DNA of 5,243 nt, taken from contig CALYUZ010000078.1 of assembly GCA_945492685.1 (NCBI GenBank), positions 1 through 5,243 of the forward strand, read 5' to 3'. The DNA is from an uncultured Methanomassiliicoccaceae archaeon (lineage in GTDB: Archaea; Thermoplasmatota; Thermoplasmata; Methanomassiliicoccales; Methanomethylophilaceae). Below the pieces are notes generated by a model. The model saw nothing but the letters and a program-made list of their open reading frames with translations. It was not told the DNA's origin and did not search any database. Position numbers and translations under genes: made by a program. Of this stretch, positions 1 through 5,243 are shown one piece after another. The stretch's first letter is position 1, and each line of letters opens with the position of its first letter.

Positions 1-66
1 TCTAGGGGTTATGACGTCGCCTTCACACGGCGGAGGTCGCCGGTTCAAATCCGGCTGGGTCCACCA
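1..66 (+). tRNA. tRNA-Val (anticodon CAC), 5' end cut off by the window edge
   Basis: This is the 3' part of a valine tRNA reading GUG codons. The anticodon stem is TCGCC (17-21) paired with GGCGG (29-33), with one T-G wobble, around a 7-nt loop TTCACAC (22-28) that places the anticodon CAC at 24-26 after the usual T33. A 5-nt variable loop (34-38) follows. The T-arm is GCCGG (39-43), loop TTCAAAT, and CCGGC (51-55). The 3' acceptor strand is TGGGTCC (56-62), with discriminator A63 and an encoded CCA at 64-66. The 5' acceptor strand and the start of the D-stem lie before position 1, so pairing of the acceptor stem cannot be checked. A T-rich stretch just after the gene (about 67-80) could be its terminator, but it is weak. 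Confidence 0.95.
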
Positions 67-107
67 TCTCTGATTCTTCTCATCTCAGCTTCGGTTCTTG
101 TCGGAAC

Positions 108-115
108 ACTTATTG
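108..115 (+). promoter_or_regulatory. possible TATA box for the aldehyde dehydrogenase gene
   Basis: The A/T-rich octamer ACTTATTG stands out in a G+C-rich gap. Its centre lies about 29 bp before the ATG at 141, roughly where an archaeal TATA box would sit if transcription starts at or next to the start codon. There is no Shine-Dalgarno sequence before that ATG, which fits a leaderless mRNA. The box is degenerate, so this is a weak call. Read-through from the tRNA promoter is an alternative. Confidence 0.3.
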
Positions 116-140
116 CACCCGACCCTAATCACCGCCCATC

Positions 141-1535
141 ATGGCAGTGGACATACCCGATTTCCAGACGACCGAAGAGGGTCGCCAGTACGAGAAAGAG
201 ATCATGCTCGTCCTCCAGGGCGAGAAGAAGGACTATCCCAGCTACTTCGGCGGACTCAAGGTGGCCTCGGGGAACGAGTTCCCCGTCTACAGTCCCATCG
301 ACGAGTCGATCAAGTTCGGCATCTTCCAGGAACCCGAGGAGGGGATCATGGTGGAGGCGGTCTCCGCGGCCGTCAAGGCGTTGGAGACATGGTCGTTCAC
401 ACCCATCGAGGAGAGGGCATCCTACTTCGAGAAGGTCCTGAAGGTCATCCAGGCACGCAGGTCGTTCTACGCTGCGGCGGTCACAGTCAGCACGGGAATG
501 GTCCGCGAGGATGCCTATGCAGAGGTTGACAGGCTGATCGAGGTGATCGGAAAGGCCATCGAGGATTCCAAGACCCTTGGAAGGAAGAGGCCCGTGGGGG
601 TCTGGGCTGTGCTTTCCGCCCACAACTCCCCATTCGCATCACCTGTCGGATACGCGGTGTCGGCGATGATCGCAGGGAACACCGTGGTCATGTGCCCCTC
701 CAAGTACTGCCCCACACCCATCTACATGTTCTACGAGCTCGTGGACAAGTACGGGCTCCCCGGCGGAGTGTTGAACCTCGTTGTGGACAGGAAGGATTCT
801 TCCACGGAGCAATTGGCCAACGACATGCGTGTGGCAGGCATCGCGGCCACCGGATCCGGAGAGAGGCTCGAGGATCTGATGTTCCTCCAGGTCGATGACG
901 AGCTGAAGTTCATCAACGAGATCAAGGGGATGAACCCCGCCATCGTCTACAGGCCCTCGGATATGAAGGCGGCCGTCAGGGACATCGTGGATTCTGCATT
1001 CGCATACAGCGGTCAGCGTCTCCACTCATGCTCCAAGGTGATCATCACCGCCGACGATCAGAAGAAGTTCATGGAGGTCCTGTCCGAGAGGATGAAGGAC
1101 CTGAGGATCGGCGATCCCGTCAACGACACGTCCTTCGCCGGACCCCTCATCAGCAAGGAGGCCGCCAAGAGGTTCTCACAGCTCGCAATGGAGAATGCCG
1201 GATACGTAGTGGCCAAGGCCATGCCCGTCATGGATGCTCCCGGCGAGAACTATGTGGCACCCATCGTCCTCTCGGGATTGGATGATGAGAACGACCTCAA
1301 CTTCATGGATTCCGGACTGCCGATCCTCAACATCAAGGTGGTCGGAAGCTTGGATGAGGCGTTCGACGAGATCCAGGACACCGAGTGCGGATTGTCCGCA
1401 GGCATATTCACCAAGGATCCCAAGGTGATCGACCGCTTCAAGTCCGAGGTCGACGTGCCCTACAGGTACATCAACGAGAGCAGTCGCGGACTTCCCGCAG
1501 CATACTCATCGGAACTGACCAGCTTCGTACGCTGA
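141..1535 (+). CDS. aldehyde dehydrogenase superfamily protein, P5C-dehydrogenase-like, lacking the catalytic cysteine
   Basis: A 464-residue protein with the full layout of the NAD(P)-dependent aldehyde dehydrogenase fold. Visible landmarks are WSFTPIEERA (84-93); HNSPF with Asn162 at the usual oxyanion position; GNTVVMCPS (179-187), where the cofactor-binding Lys of the usual KPS motif is Cys185; a TGSG turn (237-240); and NEIKGMNPAIV (259-269), which keeps the general-base Glu260. The nucleophile motif resembles the P5C dehydrogenase form GQKCSACSR but reads GQRLHSCSK (291-299), so the catalytic Cys is Leu294 (codon CTC, 1020-1022). The conserved downstream Cys297 remains. The Glu-x-Phe cofactor motif near residue 390 is also altered. 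The reading frame is intact and near full length with normal codon use, so this is a maintained protein and not a decayed gene. Normal aldehyde oxidation is doubtful. A binding, structural or altered-chemistry role is more likely, and the substrate is unknown. The ATG at 141 is chosen as the first sensible start, with no SD. Confidence 0.9.
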   Translation: MAVDIPDFQTTEEGRQYEKEIMLVLQGEKKDYPSYFGGLKVASGNEFPVYSPIDESIKFGIFQEPEEGIMVEAVSAAVKALETWSFTPIEERASYFEKVLKVIQARRSFYAAAVTVSTGMVREDAYAEVDRLIEVIGKAIEDSKTLGRKRPVGVWAVLSAHNSPFASPVGYAVSAMIAGNTVVMCPSKYCPTPIYMFYELVDKYGLPGGVLNLVVDRKDSSTEQLANDMRVAGIAATGSGERLEDLMFLQVDDELKFINEIKGMNPAIVYRPSDMKAAVRDIVDSAFAYSGQRLHSCSKVIITADDQKKFMEVLSERMKDLRIGDPVNDTSFAGPLISKEAAKRFSQLAMENAGYVVAKAMPVMDAPGENYVAPIVLSGLDDENDLNFMDSGLPILNIKVVGSLDEAFDEIQDTECGLSAGIFTKDPKVIDRFKSEVDVPYRYINESSRGLPAAYSSELTSFVR

Positions 1536-2147
1536 TCAGACCACTATGACGGGGTTCCTGACGATGCCCTTGACGGCGGACATCAGGGACTCCAACTCCT
1601 TCTTCCTGTACGGCTTTATGCCGATCTTCGTCGGATCCCTGTTCTTCTGGGGGTCGAACGGGTGCATCACGAACTTCTGACATCCTTTCGACTGGTTGGC
1701 GATCTCGGTGATCTCATCGACACCGATGACTCCCGGCATCATGTCCACCGTGACGAAGAAATCGTAGTTGAGCTTCCTGATGATCTCCAGGGACCTCATC
1801 TGATCGGGCGTCATTATGTCCCTGATGTGGACATCGACTATGTCCACGTATCCGGCACCAACCAGATCATCGAGTCTGTCGGGGTCCTCCGCCGCTGTCA
1901 GAAGTATGCTGCGGAGCCTAGGGGGTTTGACCGACATGATCAGTTTGTGGATTCCGTCGAGTTTCAGTGGATCCACGGTAAGCGAGGCTATCGCTAATCC
2001 GTCCAGGGAATCGACATCCGAACGGAGTGAATTGGTTATCTCCACGAGGCTTTGGCTCGGGCCGTCACCGTCATCGATGTATAACACCGAAACGCACCAG
2101 CCCGGACACAGGGTCGTGTTCGTCCTGACGAACTTGGCTACATGCAT
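1536..2147 (-). CDS. NrdG2-like protein with a degenerate radical SAM domain and no Fe-S cluster motif
   Basis: A 203-residue protein that resembles activating proteins of anaerobic ribonucleotide reductase (NrdG2 group, radical SAM superfamily) along most of its length. The N-terminal TLCPGWCVSVLYID (12-25) lines up with the family's 'SLIDYPG...VVF' strand. GAGYVDIVDVHIRD (97-110) lines up with the '(G)LVDYVAMDIK' strand. FFVTVDMMPGVIGVDEITEIA (split at 130-150) and KFVMHPFDPQKNRDP (158-172) match the family's 'RTTVVPG...' and 'QQFRPENTLDP' segments. KPYRKKELESL (178-188) matches the C-terminal signature. The CxxxCxxC motif that ligates the 4Fe-4S cluster should follow residue 25, but that stretch is DDGDGPSQ, and the SAM-binding GGEP position reads LTVDP. 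The only cysteines are 14, 18 and 156. It probably does not perform radical SAM chemistry. Its role is unknown. It has its own promoter and converges on the aldehyde dehydrogenase gene. Confidence 0.72.
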   Translation of the reverse strand: MHVAKFVRTNTTLCPGWCVSVLYIDDGDGPSQSLVEITNSLRSDVDSLDGLAIASLTVDPLKLDGIHKLIMSVKPPRLRSILLTAAEDPDRLDDLVGAGYVDIVDVHIRDIMTPDQMRSLEIIRKLNYDFFVTVDMMPGVIGVDEITEIANQSKGCQKFVMHPFDPQKNRDPTKIGIKPYRKKELESLMSAVKGIVRNPVIVV

Positions 2148-2170
2148 CGTAAAAAGAATTGAGTTGGACG

Positions 2171-2187
2171 ATATTAATCACTTTTTC
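2171..2187 (-). promoter_or_regulatory. archaeal promoter (purine-rich BRE plus TATA box) for the NrdG2-like gene
   Basis: Read on the minus strand, a purine-rich GAAAAAG (2187-2181, BRE-like) is followed by TGATTAATAT (2180-2171). The TATA centre is about 27 bp before the ATG at 2147, the standard archaeal spacing for transcription starting at the start codon. The 20 bases before the ATG contain no Shine-Dalgarno sequence, consistent with a leaderless transcript. This suggests the NrdG2-like gene is transcribed separately from the ACT/Cdh-like cluster upstream. Confidence 0.6.
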
Positions 2188-2207
2188 TCTACCATTGGAT
2201 GAATTTG

Positions 2208-2250
2208 AAAACAGTGCTAAAAATGATTATTGGAACCTAAAAACGATAAT
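2208..2250 (-). terminator. oligo-T terminator region after the CdhE-like gene
   Basis: On the transcribed minus strand, the bases after the CdhE-like stop codon contain three T-tracts: TTTTT at 2243-2239, TTTTT at 2223-2219 and TTTT at 2211-2208, set in A/T-rich sequence. Archaeal RNA polymerase terminates at such repeated T-tracts without needing a hairpin, and I see no strong hairpin here. The tracts lie between the end of the three-gene cluster and the promoter of the next gene, where a terminator is expected. Confidence 0.5.
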
Positions 2251-2252
2251 TC

Positions 2253-2933
2253 TCAGTTCCTATGACCACGGAATGTGTTGGCCAGACCGTTCAGGATGAC
2301 GCATCCGTCCCTGTCCAGATCGTCGATGACTATCAGGGATCCGTACCTCATCACAGATACCGATGCCACCGCCAGGGCGTATTCGCCGGACCATGTGCGG
2401 GTCATTATCGGTCTGTCCGCCTCGGGTATCCTCTCGGACAGACGATGCAGGTCGGTGTTCCTCTCGAGGCATGATTTCATGTTGTCCGTGGCCGGATCGA
2501 TGACGCATCCGACGGGTGATGACTCCACCATGTCCAGAAGGTCGGATATGTCCGCGGACCTGAACGCGACGGGGCATCCGGTGATGGAACCCAGTTCGGA
2601 CAGTGATGTGCAGTCGCAGCCGGTGATAAGCGGAAGGTTCCCGATGAGTGCGGATGCGGTCAGCAGCGATGCGGGGTTGCGGGATTCCAGTATCATGCCT
2701 CCGTCCCACACGGTGGACACGACACGCACCGTCTCCGTGTAGATTTCGGGATCGGAGATGTCATCCCTGATGCATACGGCCTTGAAGTTGTCGAGGTCGG
2801 ATGTCCTCTCCATGATCTCGACAATGCGGACCGCTGCCATCTGGGGTCCGAGAGCATCGGTGATCGACAGTGAGAGGACAGCGGGCGAATCCCCTCCGAC
2901 GGTGATATCCGAGAATGTGATGGTTCCGGTCAT
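2253..2933 (-). CDS. CdhE-like protein (TIM-barrel core of the CODH/ACS gamma subunit), lacking Fe-S and cobamide domains
   Basis: A protein of about 226 residues resembling the central TIM barrel of CdhE/AcsC, the large subunit of the corrinoid iron-sulfur protein. Counting from ATG 2933, the visible segments are SDITVGGDSP (8-17); GGMILESRNPASLLTASALI (split at 78-97); PLITGCDCTSLSELG (101-115), like the family's 'PLLYAAT..NW'; CPVAFRSADISDLL (120-133); and CVIDPATDNMKSCLERNTDL (143-162), like 'LDPGTRNLGETLERFTQI'. The end (184-220) resembles the family's '..AA..I.KYA.IIVL...LR.N' stretch. Full CdhE is about 450-470 residues. Missing here are the N-terminal CxxC-type Fe-S domain and the C-terminal cobamide-binding domain. 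The start is uncertain. ATG 2933 sits 4 nt after the CdhD-like stop with a GTGAT motif nearby. TTG 2951 would add 6 residues and overlap the upstream gene, with GGAG six bases before it. I prefer the ATG because the similarity begins after it. Confidence 0.72.
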   Translation of the reverse strand: MTGTITFSDITVGGDSPAVLSLSITDALGPQMAAVRIVEIMERTSDLDNFKAVCIRDDISDPEIYTETVRVVSTVWDGGMILESRNPASLLTASALIGNLPLITGCDCTSLSELGSITGCPVAFRSADISDLLDMVESSPVGCVIDPATDNMKSCLERNTDLHRLSERIPEADRPIMTRTWSGEYALAVASVSVMRYGSLIVIDDLDRDGCVILNGLANTFRGHRN

Positions 2934-2937
2934 GTTA

Positions 2938-3741
2938 TCACAGGTCTGCAAGCTCCTCTCCGTAGACGCGTGCCATGTCGGCCGCTCCGGGTCCCCTGAC
3001 GATCAGCATGTCCGCTCCGGCGAGCATGACCGCGAGTGCCTCGGTCGCTTCCAGCATCGATGCCCTCCTGGCGTCCCAGCCCTCATCGAGCGCGTCCCAA
3101 GCGTAGGTGACGTCTATGATGACCGGATTCGAGCATGTTCTGTCCCCGGAGAGTCCGCGGGCACGGTACTCCTCAATCCTTCCCACAAGGTCGCCGAGCT
3201 CTGCCGCCTCGGTCACATGTCCGAAGGACACCACAGCATCGTGCTCTCCGCAAACGGAGGATGCCATGTCCGCATCCCTGCATCCGATCACGGCGATGTG
3301 TCCGTCGTCGCGGACATGGTCCGATAGGAGCATGAGGATGGAATCCTTGATCTCCGAGGCCACGGCCTCGATGATATCTGCCGATGCATCCACGGTCACA
3401 GGGAGACGGGTCCTGTCGCATACTGTCCTGACGAGCGACACGGCCGATTGGACATCATTATTATCGGCGATCCTGAGGCAAACGCCGTCAGCACCGATCT
3501 CCTTCCACATCACGGCCCATTCGGCAGGATCGGTCTGCCTTCCGGAGAACATCTCCGCCGCAAGTCCGGGATACGATGACAGGTCGTCGATGACCTCTCC
3601 GAAGACCAGGGGTCTGCGCCTCCTGGCACCGTCCAGGTCCAGGAATGGCAGGCTACGTGCGCCTCCTGCGGCGTAATCTCCCTTTCCGAGACGGAGCTCC
3701 TTCAGCTCCGATGCGGTGCGTGATGTCTTCGGGAGGCGCAT
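2938..3741 (-). CDS. CdhD-like TIM-barrel protein (CODH/ACS delta-subunit family), short form
   Basis: A 267-residue protein resembling CdhD/AcsD, the small subunit of the corrinoid iron-sulfur protein that carries methyl groups to and from acetyl-CoA synthase. LRLGKGDYAAGGARSLPFLD (split at 16-35) matches the family opening 'LGNTITIGGETALPF'. RRPLVFGEVIDD (42-53) matches 'PPVIGMEVFD'. DPAEWAVMWKEIGADGVCLR (71-90) matches 'DPVEWAKKCVEEYGADLICLKL', the clearest hallmark. The C-terminal half (VTYAWDALDEGWDARRASML, 211-230, then MLAGADMLIVRGP) follows the last barrel strands. Bacterial AcsD is about 320 residues and archaeal CdhD over 400, so this is a reduced form. No catalytic CODH or ACS subunit is in the window. 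The ATG at 3741 is preceded by GAGG four bases upstream, and this SD overlaps the TGA stop of the ACT gene, a sign of translational coupling. An alternative is a methyltransferase-type TIM barrel with a different ligand. Confidence 0.75.
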   Translation of the reverse strand: MRLPKTSRTASELKELRLGKGDYAAGGARSLPFLDLDGARRRRPLVFGEVIDDLSSYPGLAAEMFSGRQTDPAEWAVMWKEIGADGVCLRIADNNDVQSAVSLVRTVCDRTRLPVTVDASADIIEAVASEIKDSILMLLSDHVRDDGHIAVIGCRDADMASSVCGEHDAVVSFGHVTEAAELGDLVGRIEEYRARGLSGDRTCSNPVIIDVTYAWDALDEGWDARRASMLEATEALAVMLAGADMLIVRGPGAADMARVYGEELADL

Positions 3742-3747
3742 GGTACC

Positions 3748-4656
3748 TCAGTTGAGTTCGGAGAACTCCTTGAGGGTAAAGATCCCGTTGAGTCCGTCGA
3801 TGATCTGCGGGAGCGCATCCTTGATCTGCTCCGCGGTCTTGTCGCTCTTTCCGATATCCATGACGAGCTCCAGGTACATGGTCTGATAGCAGATCTTGAC
3901 CTTGCTGAACACGGAGATGAGATTGACGTTCCAACCGGCGATGACGCTCAGGGCCTGGGTGATGGCACCGGGGCAGTCAGGAATCTCCATTCCGACCTTC
4001 ACGAGGTGGGTGTCGGATTTGAAAAGCGTGAGCGAGAGGATCCAGGAATCGGCATCCATGGTGATCAGGATGTTCTTGCCGTCGATGTCCTTGAGGACAT
4101 CTCCGTAGACCTCGGAGACATCGAAGCATCCATCATCGATGGTTGTGGGGTATCCGCGCTTGATCTCCTCCTTTCCGTCCTGGGAGGAGTTGCCCTTGAA
4201 CAGTCTTCCGATCTCTGCGGGCTTGATGTCGATCCTTTTGATCTTGGAGACGCTCTCGTCGTTCTTGGCCTTCAGACTGTCGAAGGATTCGAGGAGGAGG
4301 TCGCTCTCACCGGCGAAGTTGAGGTCCGCCATGAGCTTCCAGACGATGACCGTGTCAGATATTCCGTTGAGCGAGATGGAGTTCAGGATGTTGATTCCCT
4401 TCTTGGCGAGGAAATCAGCCGCCTGTGCGCTGGATCCGGGCACATCGTCGAGGTACATGGTGATGTGCGTGAGGGTGCGGTAGTTCTCCTGGGGGAACAT
4501 GGAGAGTATGATCTCGTAGTCTTTGGGTCCCTGTGCGGGGTGTTTGAAGAGTGTGCTGTAGACGCATCCCCCATCCACGAGTCCCATGGTGTCGGACATC
4601 CAGTTGTCCACCTTTATCTTCGAGCCGTTGACTTTCGCGAATTCCCAGATCTTCAT
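3748..4656 (-). CDS. double ACT-domain protein, probable ligand-sensing regulator
   Basis: A 302-residue soluble protein with two ACT-like domains. The first (about 63-128) starts THITMYLDDVPGSSAQAADF (split at 63-82) and has the DxPG turn at Asp71-Gly74 followed by a helix and 'KKGINILNSIS'. The second (about 217-286) has the same plan: VKVGMEIPDCPGAITQALSV (219-238) with Asp227-Gly230, then 'AGWNVNLISVF' and a strand YLELVMDIG (261-269). ACT domains bind amino acids or other small ligands and transmit the signal by dimerising. The ligand cannot be read from this sequence. Residues 1-62 and the middle linker (about 130-215) are not recognised, and there is no DNA-binding or catalytic domain. 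The ATG at 4656 has GAGGGG six bases upstream, a good SD. The stop lies only 6 bp before the CdhD-like start, so this gene leads the three-gene cluster and may control its products. Confidence 0.82.
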   Translation of the reverse strand: MKIWEFAKVNGSKIKVDNWMSDTMGLVDGGCVYSTLFKHPAQGPKDYEIILSMFPQENYRTLTHITMYLDDVPGSSAQAADFLAKKGINILNSISLNGISDTVIVWKLMADLNFAGESDLLLESFDSLKAKNDESVSKIKRIDIKPAEIGRLFKGNSSQDGKEEIKRGYPTTIDDGCFDVSEVYGDVLKDIDGKNILITMDADSWILSLTLFKSDTHLVKVGMEIPDCPGAITQALSVIAGWNVNLISVFSKVKICYQTMYLELVMDIGKSDKTAEQIKDALPQIIDGLNGIFTLKEFSELN

Positions 4657-4700
4657 TCAAGACCCCTCTGATATCGCCCGATTAGGTTGGTCACTGAAAA

Positions 4701-4735
4701 AGCTAATGGTAGGTTACCTGCGAGTTGATTTAGCT
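4701..4735. repeat. inverted repeat enclosing a small palindrome upstream of the ACT gene
   Basis: AGCTAA (4701-4706) is mirrored by TTAGCT (4730-4735), and between them lies the odd palindrome AGGTTACCT (4711-4719), also readable as GGTA-ggt-TACC (4709-4718). The inner palindrome is not centred between the outer arms. The block lies 45-80 bp upstream of the ACT-gene ATG (4656), where an operator or the promoter of the three-gene cluster could sit. No convincing TATA box was found nearby. Arms this short can arise by chance. Confidence 0.25.
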
Positions 4736-4838
4736 GCCATTGCAAACATCACAGACGGATATTATCGTACCTGTCCGCACACCCAGACATCATGGATTTC
4801 GGAGAACGGTCGGCCTCGGTTGACAGCATGAACAGGTG

Positions 4839-5189
4839 TCAGCGTGCATGCGACCCTCGGGGCGCATCAACACACAGGTAAACTGACATCAAAGGCTTGG
4901 CACATCGGAGGTCCGCGAGTCTGTCGTCGTCGGATGGGAACTGGTTCTTGGGGGATGTGAGTGCCTGGGTCCAACATGGCTGTTCCTGTGACCCATACTC
5001 CATATCACGTATTATGTTGGTCAAGCTCCCTCCGTAGGAGTCTGAGGATGCGATCTCCCTGATCCTGTCGGAATCGCCGCCGGAGCGGGACTCGAATCCA
5101 GACATGCGGAGTGCCGAATCCATGAGGTCTGCGGCTTTCAGTAGAAGTTCCTTCGCCTCCATCAGGGACGATATCCTGTCGTCGGTCAT
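4839..5189 (-). CDS. small hypothetical protein, C-terminal end doubtful
   Basis: A 116-residue ORF that I do not recognise. Residues 6-31 (ISSLMEAKELLLKAADLMDS and following) would form an amphipathic helix. Residues 32-100 are polar, including DSYGGSLTNIIRDMEYGS (49-66). There is no signal peptide, membrane segment or metal-binding motif. The ATG at 5189 has GGAAGGT seven bases upstream, a fair SD, and an A/T-rich box (minus strand, about 5217-5207) could be a TATA element. Codon use over the first 95 or so codons matches the neighbours (AGG for Arg, C/G-ending codons). The last 20 codons (CGA, AGA, GTT, TGT) do not, so the tail may be recently acquired or result from a frameshift, or the whole ORF may be non-coding. 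It lies upstream of the ACT cluster on the same strand but 182 bp away, so it is probably a separate unit. Confidence 0.5.
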   Translation of the reverse strand: MTDDRISSLMEAKELLLKAADLMDSALRMSGFESRSGGDSDRIREIASSDSYGGSLTNIIRDMEYGSQEQPCWTQALTSPKNQFPSDDDRLADLRCAKPLMSVYLCVDAPRGSHAR

Positions 5190-5243
5190 CGGCGTACCTT
5201 CCTGCTGATATGATATCTGGCGGGTTTGGACGCATCGCTTTTG

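Noticed and set aside
129..1025. Minus-strand open frames opposite the aldehyde dehydrogenase gene
   Set aside because: The plus-strand gene is a clear 464-residue aldehyde dehydrogenase superfamily protein, so the opposite frames are by-products of its codon bias.
1536..2147. Normal anaerobic ribonucleotide reductase activase (nrdG)
   Set aside because: The CxxxCxxC cluster motif and the GGEP-type SAM-binding motif are absent and no nrdD gene is adjacent, so a functional activase label would be misleading.
2758..3676. Two overlapping 189-codon plus-strand frames opposite the Cdh-like genes
   Set aside because: Both lie antisense to genes with family-level similarity. Their products have Ser/Arg-rich compositions typical of shadow frames and show no domain pattern.
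2253..3741. A working CODH/ACS (cdh) operon
   Set aside because: No cdhA, cdhB or cdhC is present in the window, and the CdhE-like protein lacks the Fe-S and cobamide domains needed for methyl transfer to acetyl-CoA synthase.
4006..4671. 221-codon plus-strand open frame opposite the ACT gene
   Set aside because: It is the antisense shadow of the ACT-domain gene, which has a recognisable fold, a good SD and a place in a cluster. The shadow frame is rich in Val, Asp and Glu, has no recognisable motif, and reflects the G+C-rich third positions of the real gene.
5005..5235. 76-codon minus-strand frame overlapping the small hypothetical gene
   Set aside because: It is Arg- and Pro-rich, has no SD, and overlaps the start of a better-supported ORF in another frame.

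Overview
The window looks like a piece of archaeal chromosome, most likely from a Thermoplasmata methanogen of the Methanomassiliicoccales type. This assignment is an inference from several signs: moderately high G+C with A/T-rich intergenic gaps, heavy use of AGG for arginine, TATA-like boxes about 27 bp upstream of ATG codons that lack a Shine-Dalgarno (SD) sequence, T-tract terminators, a tRNA with an encoded CCA end, and proteins resembling acetyl-CoA decarbonylase/synthase (Cdh) subunits. No marker gene in the window fixes the lineage.

Layout. Positions 1-66 hold the 3' part of a tRNA-Val(CAC). An aldehyde-dehydrogenase-superfamily gene (141-1535, +) follows on the same strand. Everything after it is on the minus strand. 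In transcription order from the right edge these are: a small orphan ORF (5189-4839); a gap of about 180 bp; a tight three-gene cluster of a double-ACT-domain protein (4656-3748), a CdhD-like TIM-barrel protein (3741-2938) and a CdhE-like TIM-barrel protein (2933 or 2951-2253); an A/T-rich gap with a probable terminator and a new promoter; and an NrdG2-like protein (2147-1536). The NrdG2-like gene runs tail-to-tail into the aldehyde dehydrogenase gene, and the two stop codons abut in one TGATCA palindrome.

Main observation. Four genes belong to recognisable enzyme families but lack the residues or domains that make those families catalytic. The aldehyde dehydrogenase has Leu where the nucleophilic Cys should be. 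The NrdG2-like protein keeps the radical-SAM-like fold and the C-terminal signature but has no CxxxCxxC cluster motif. The CdhD-like and CdhE-like proteins look like the two TIM barrels of the corrinoid iron-sulfur protein, but the CdhE-like member has neither the N-terminal Fe-S domain nor the C-terminal cobamide domain. The Cdh-like pair is closely linked to a protein with two ligand-binding ACT domains, so the three may form a regulated complex. That working hypothesis is the best candidate here for an undescribed system.

The remaining intergenic stretches are all under 300 bp. They hold the promoter, terminator and inverted-repeat signals listed below. I saw no CRISPR array, insertion sequence or riboswitch.
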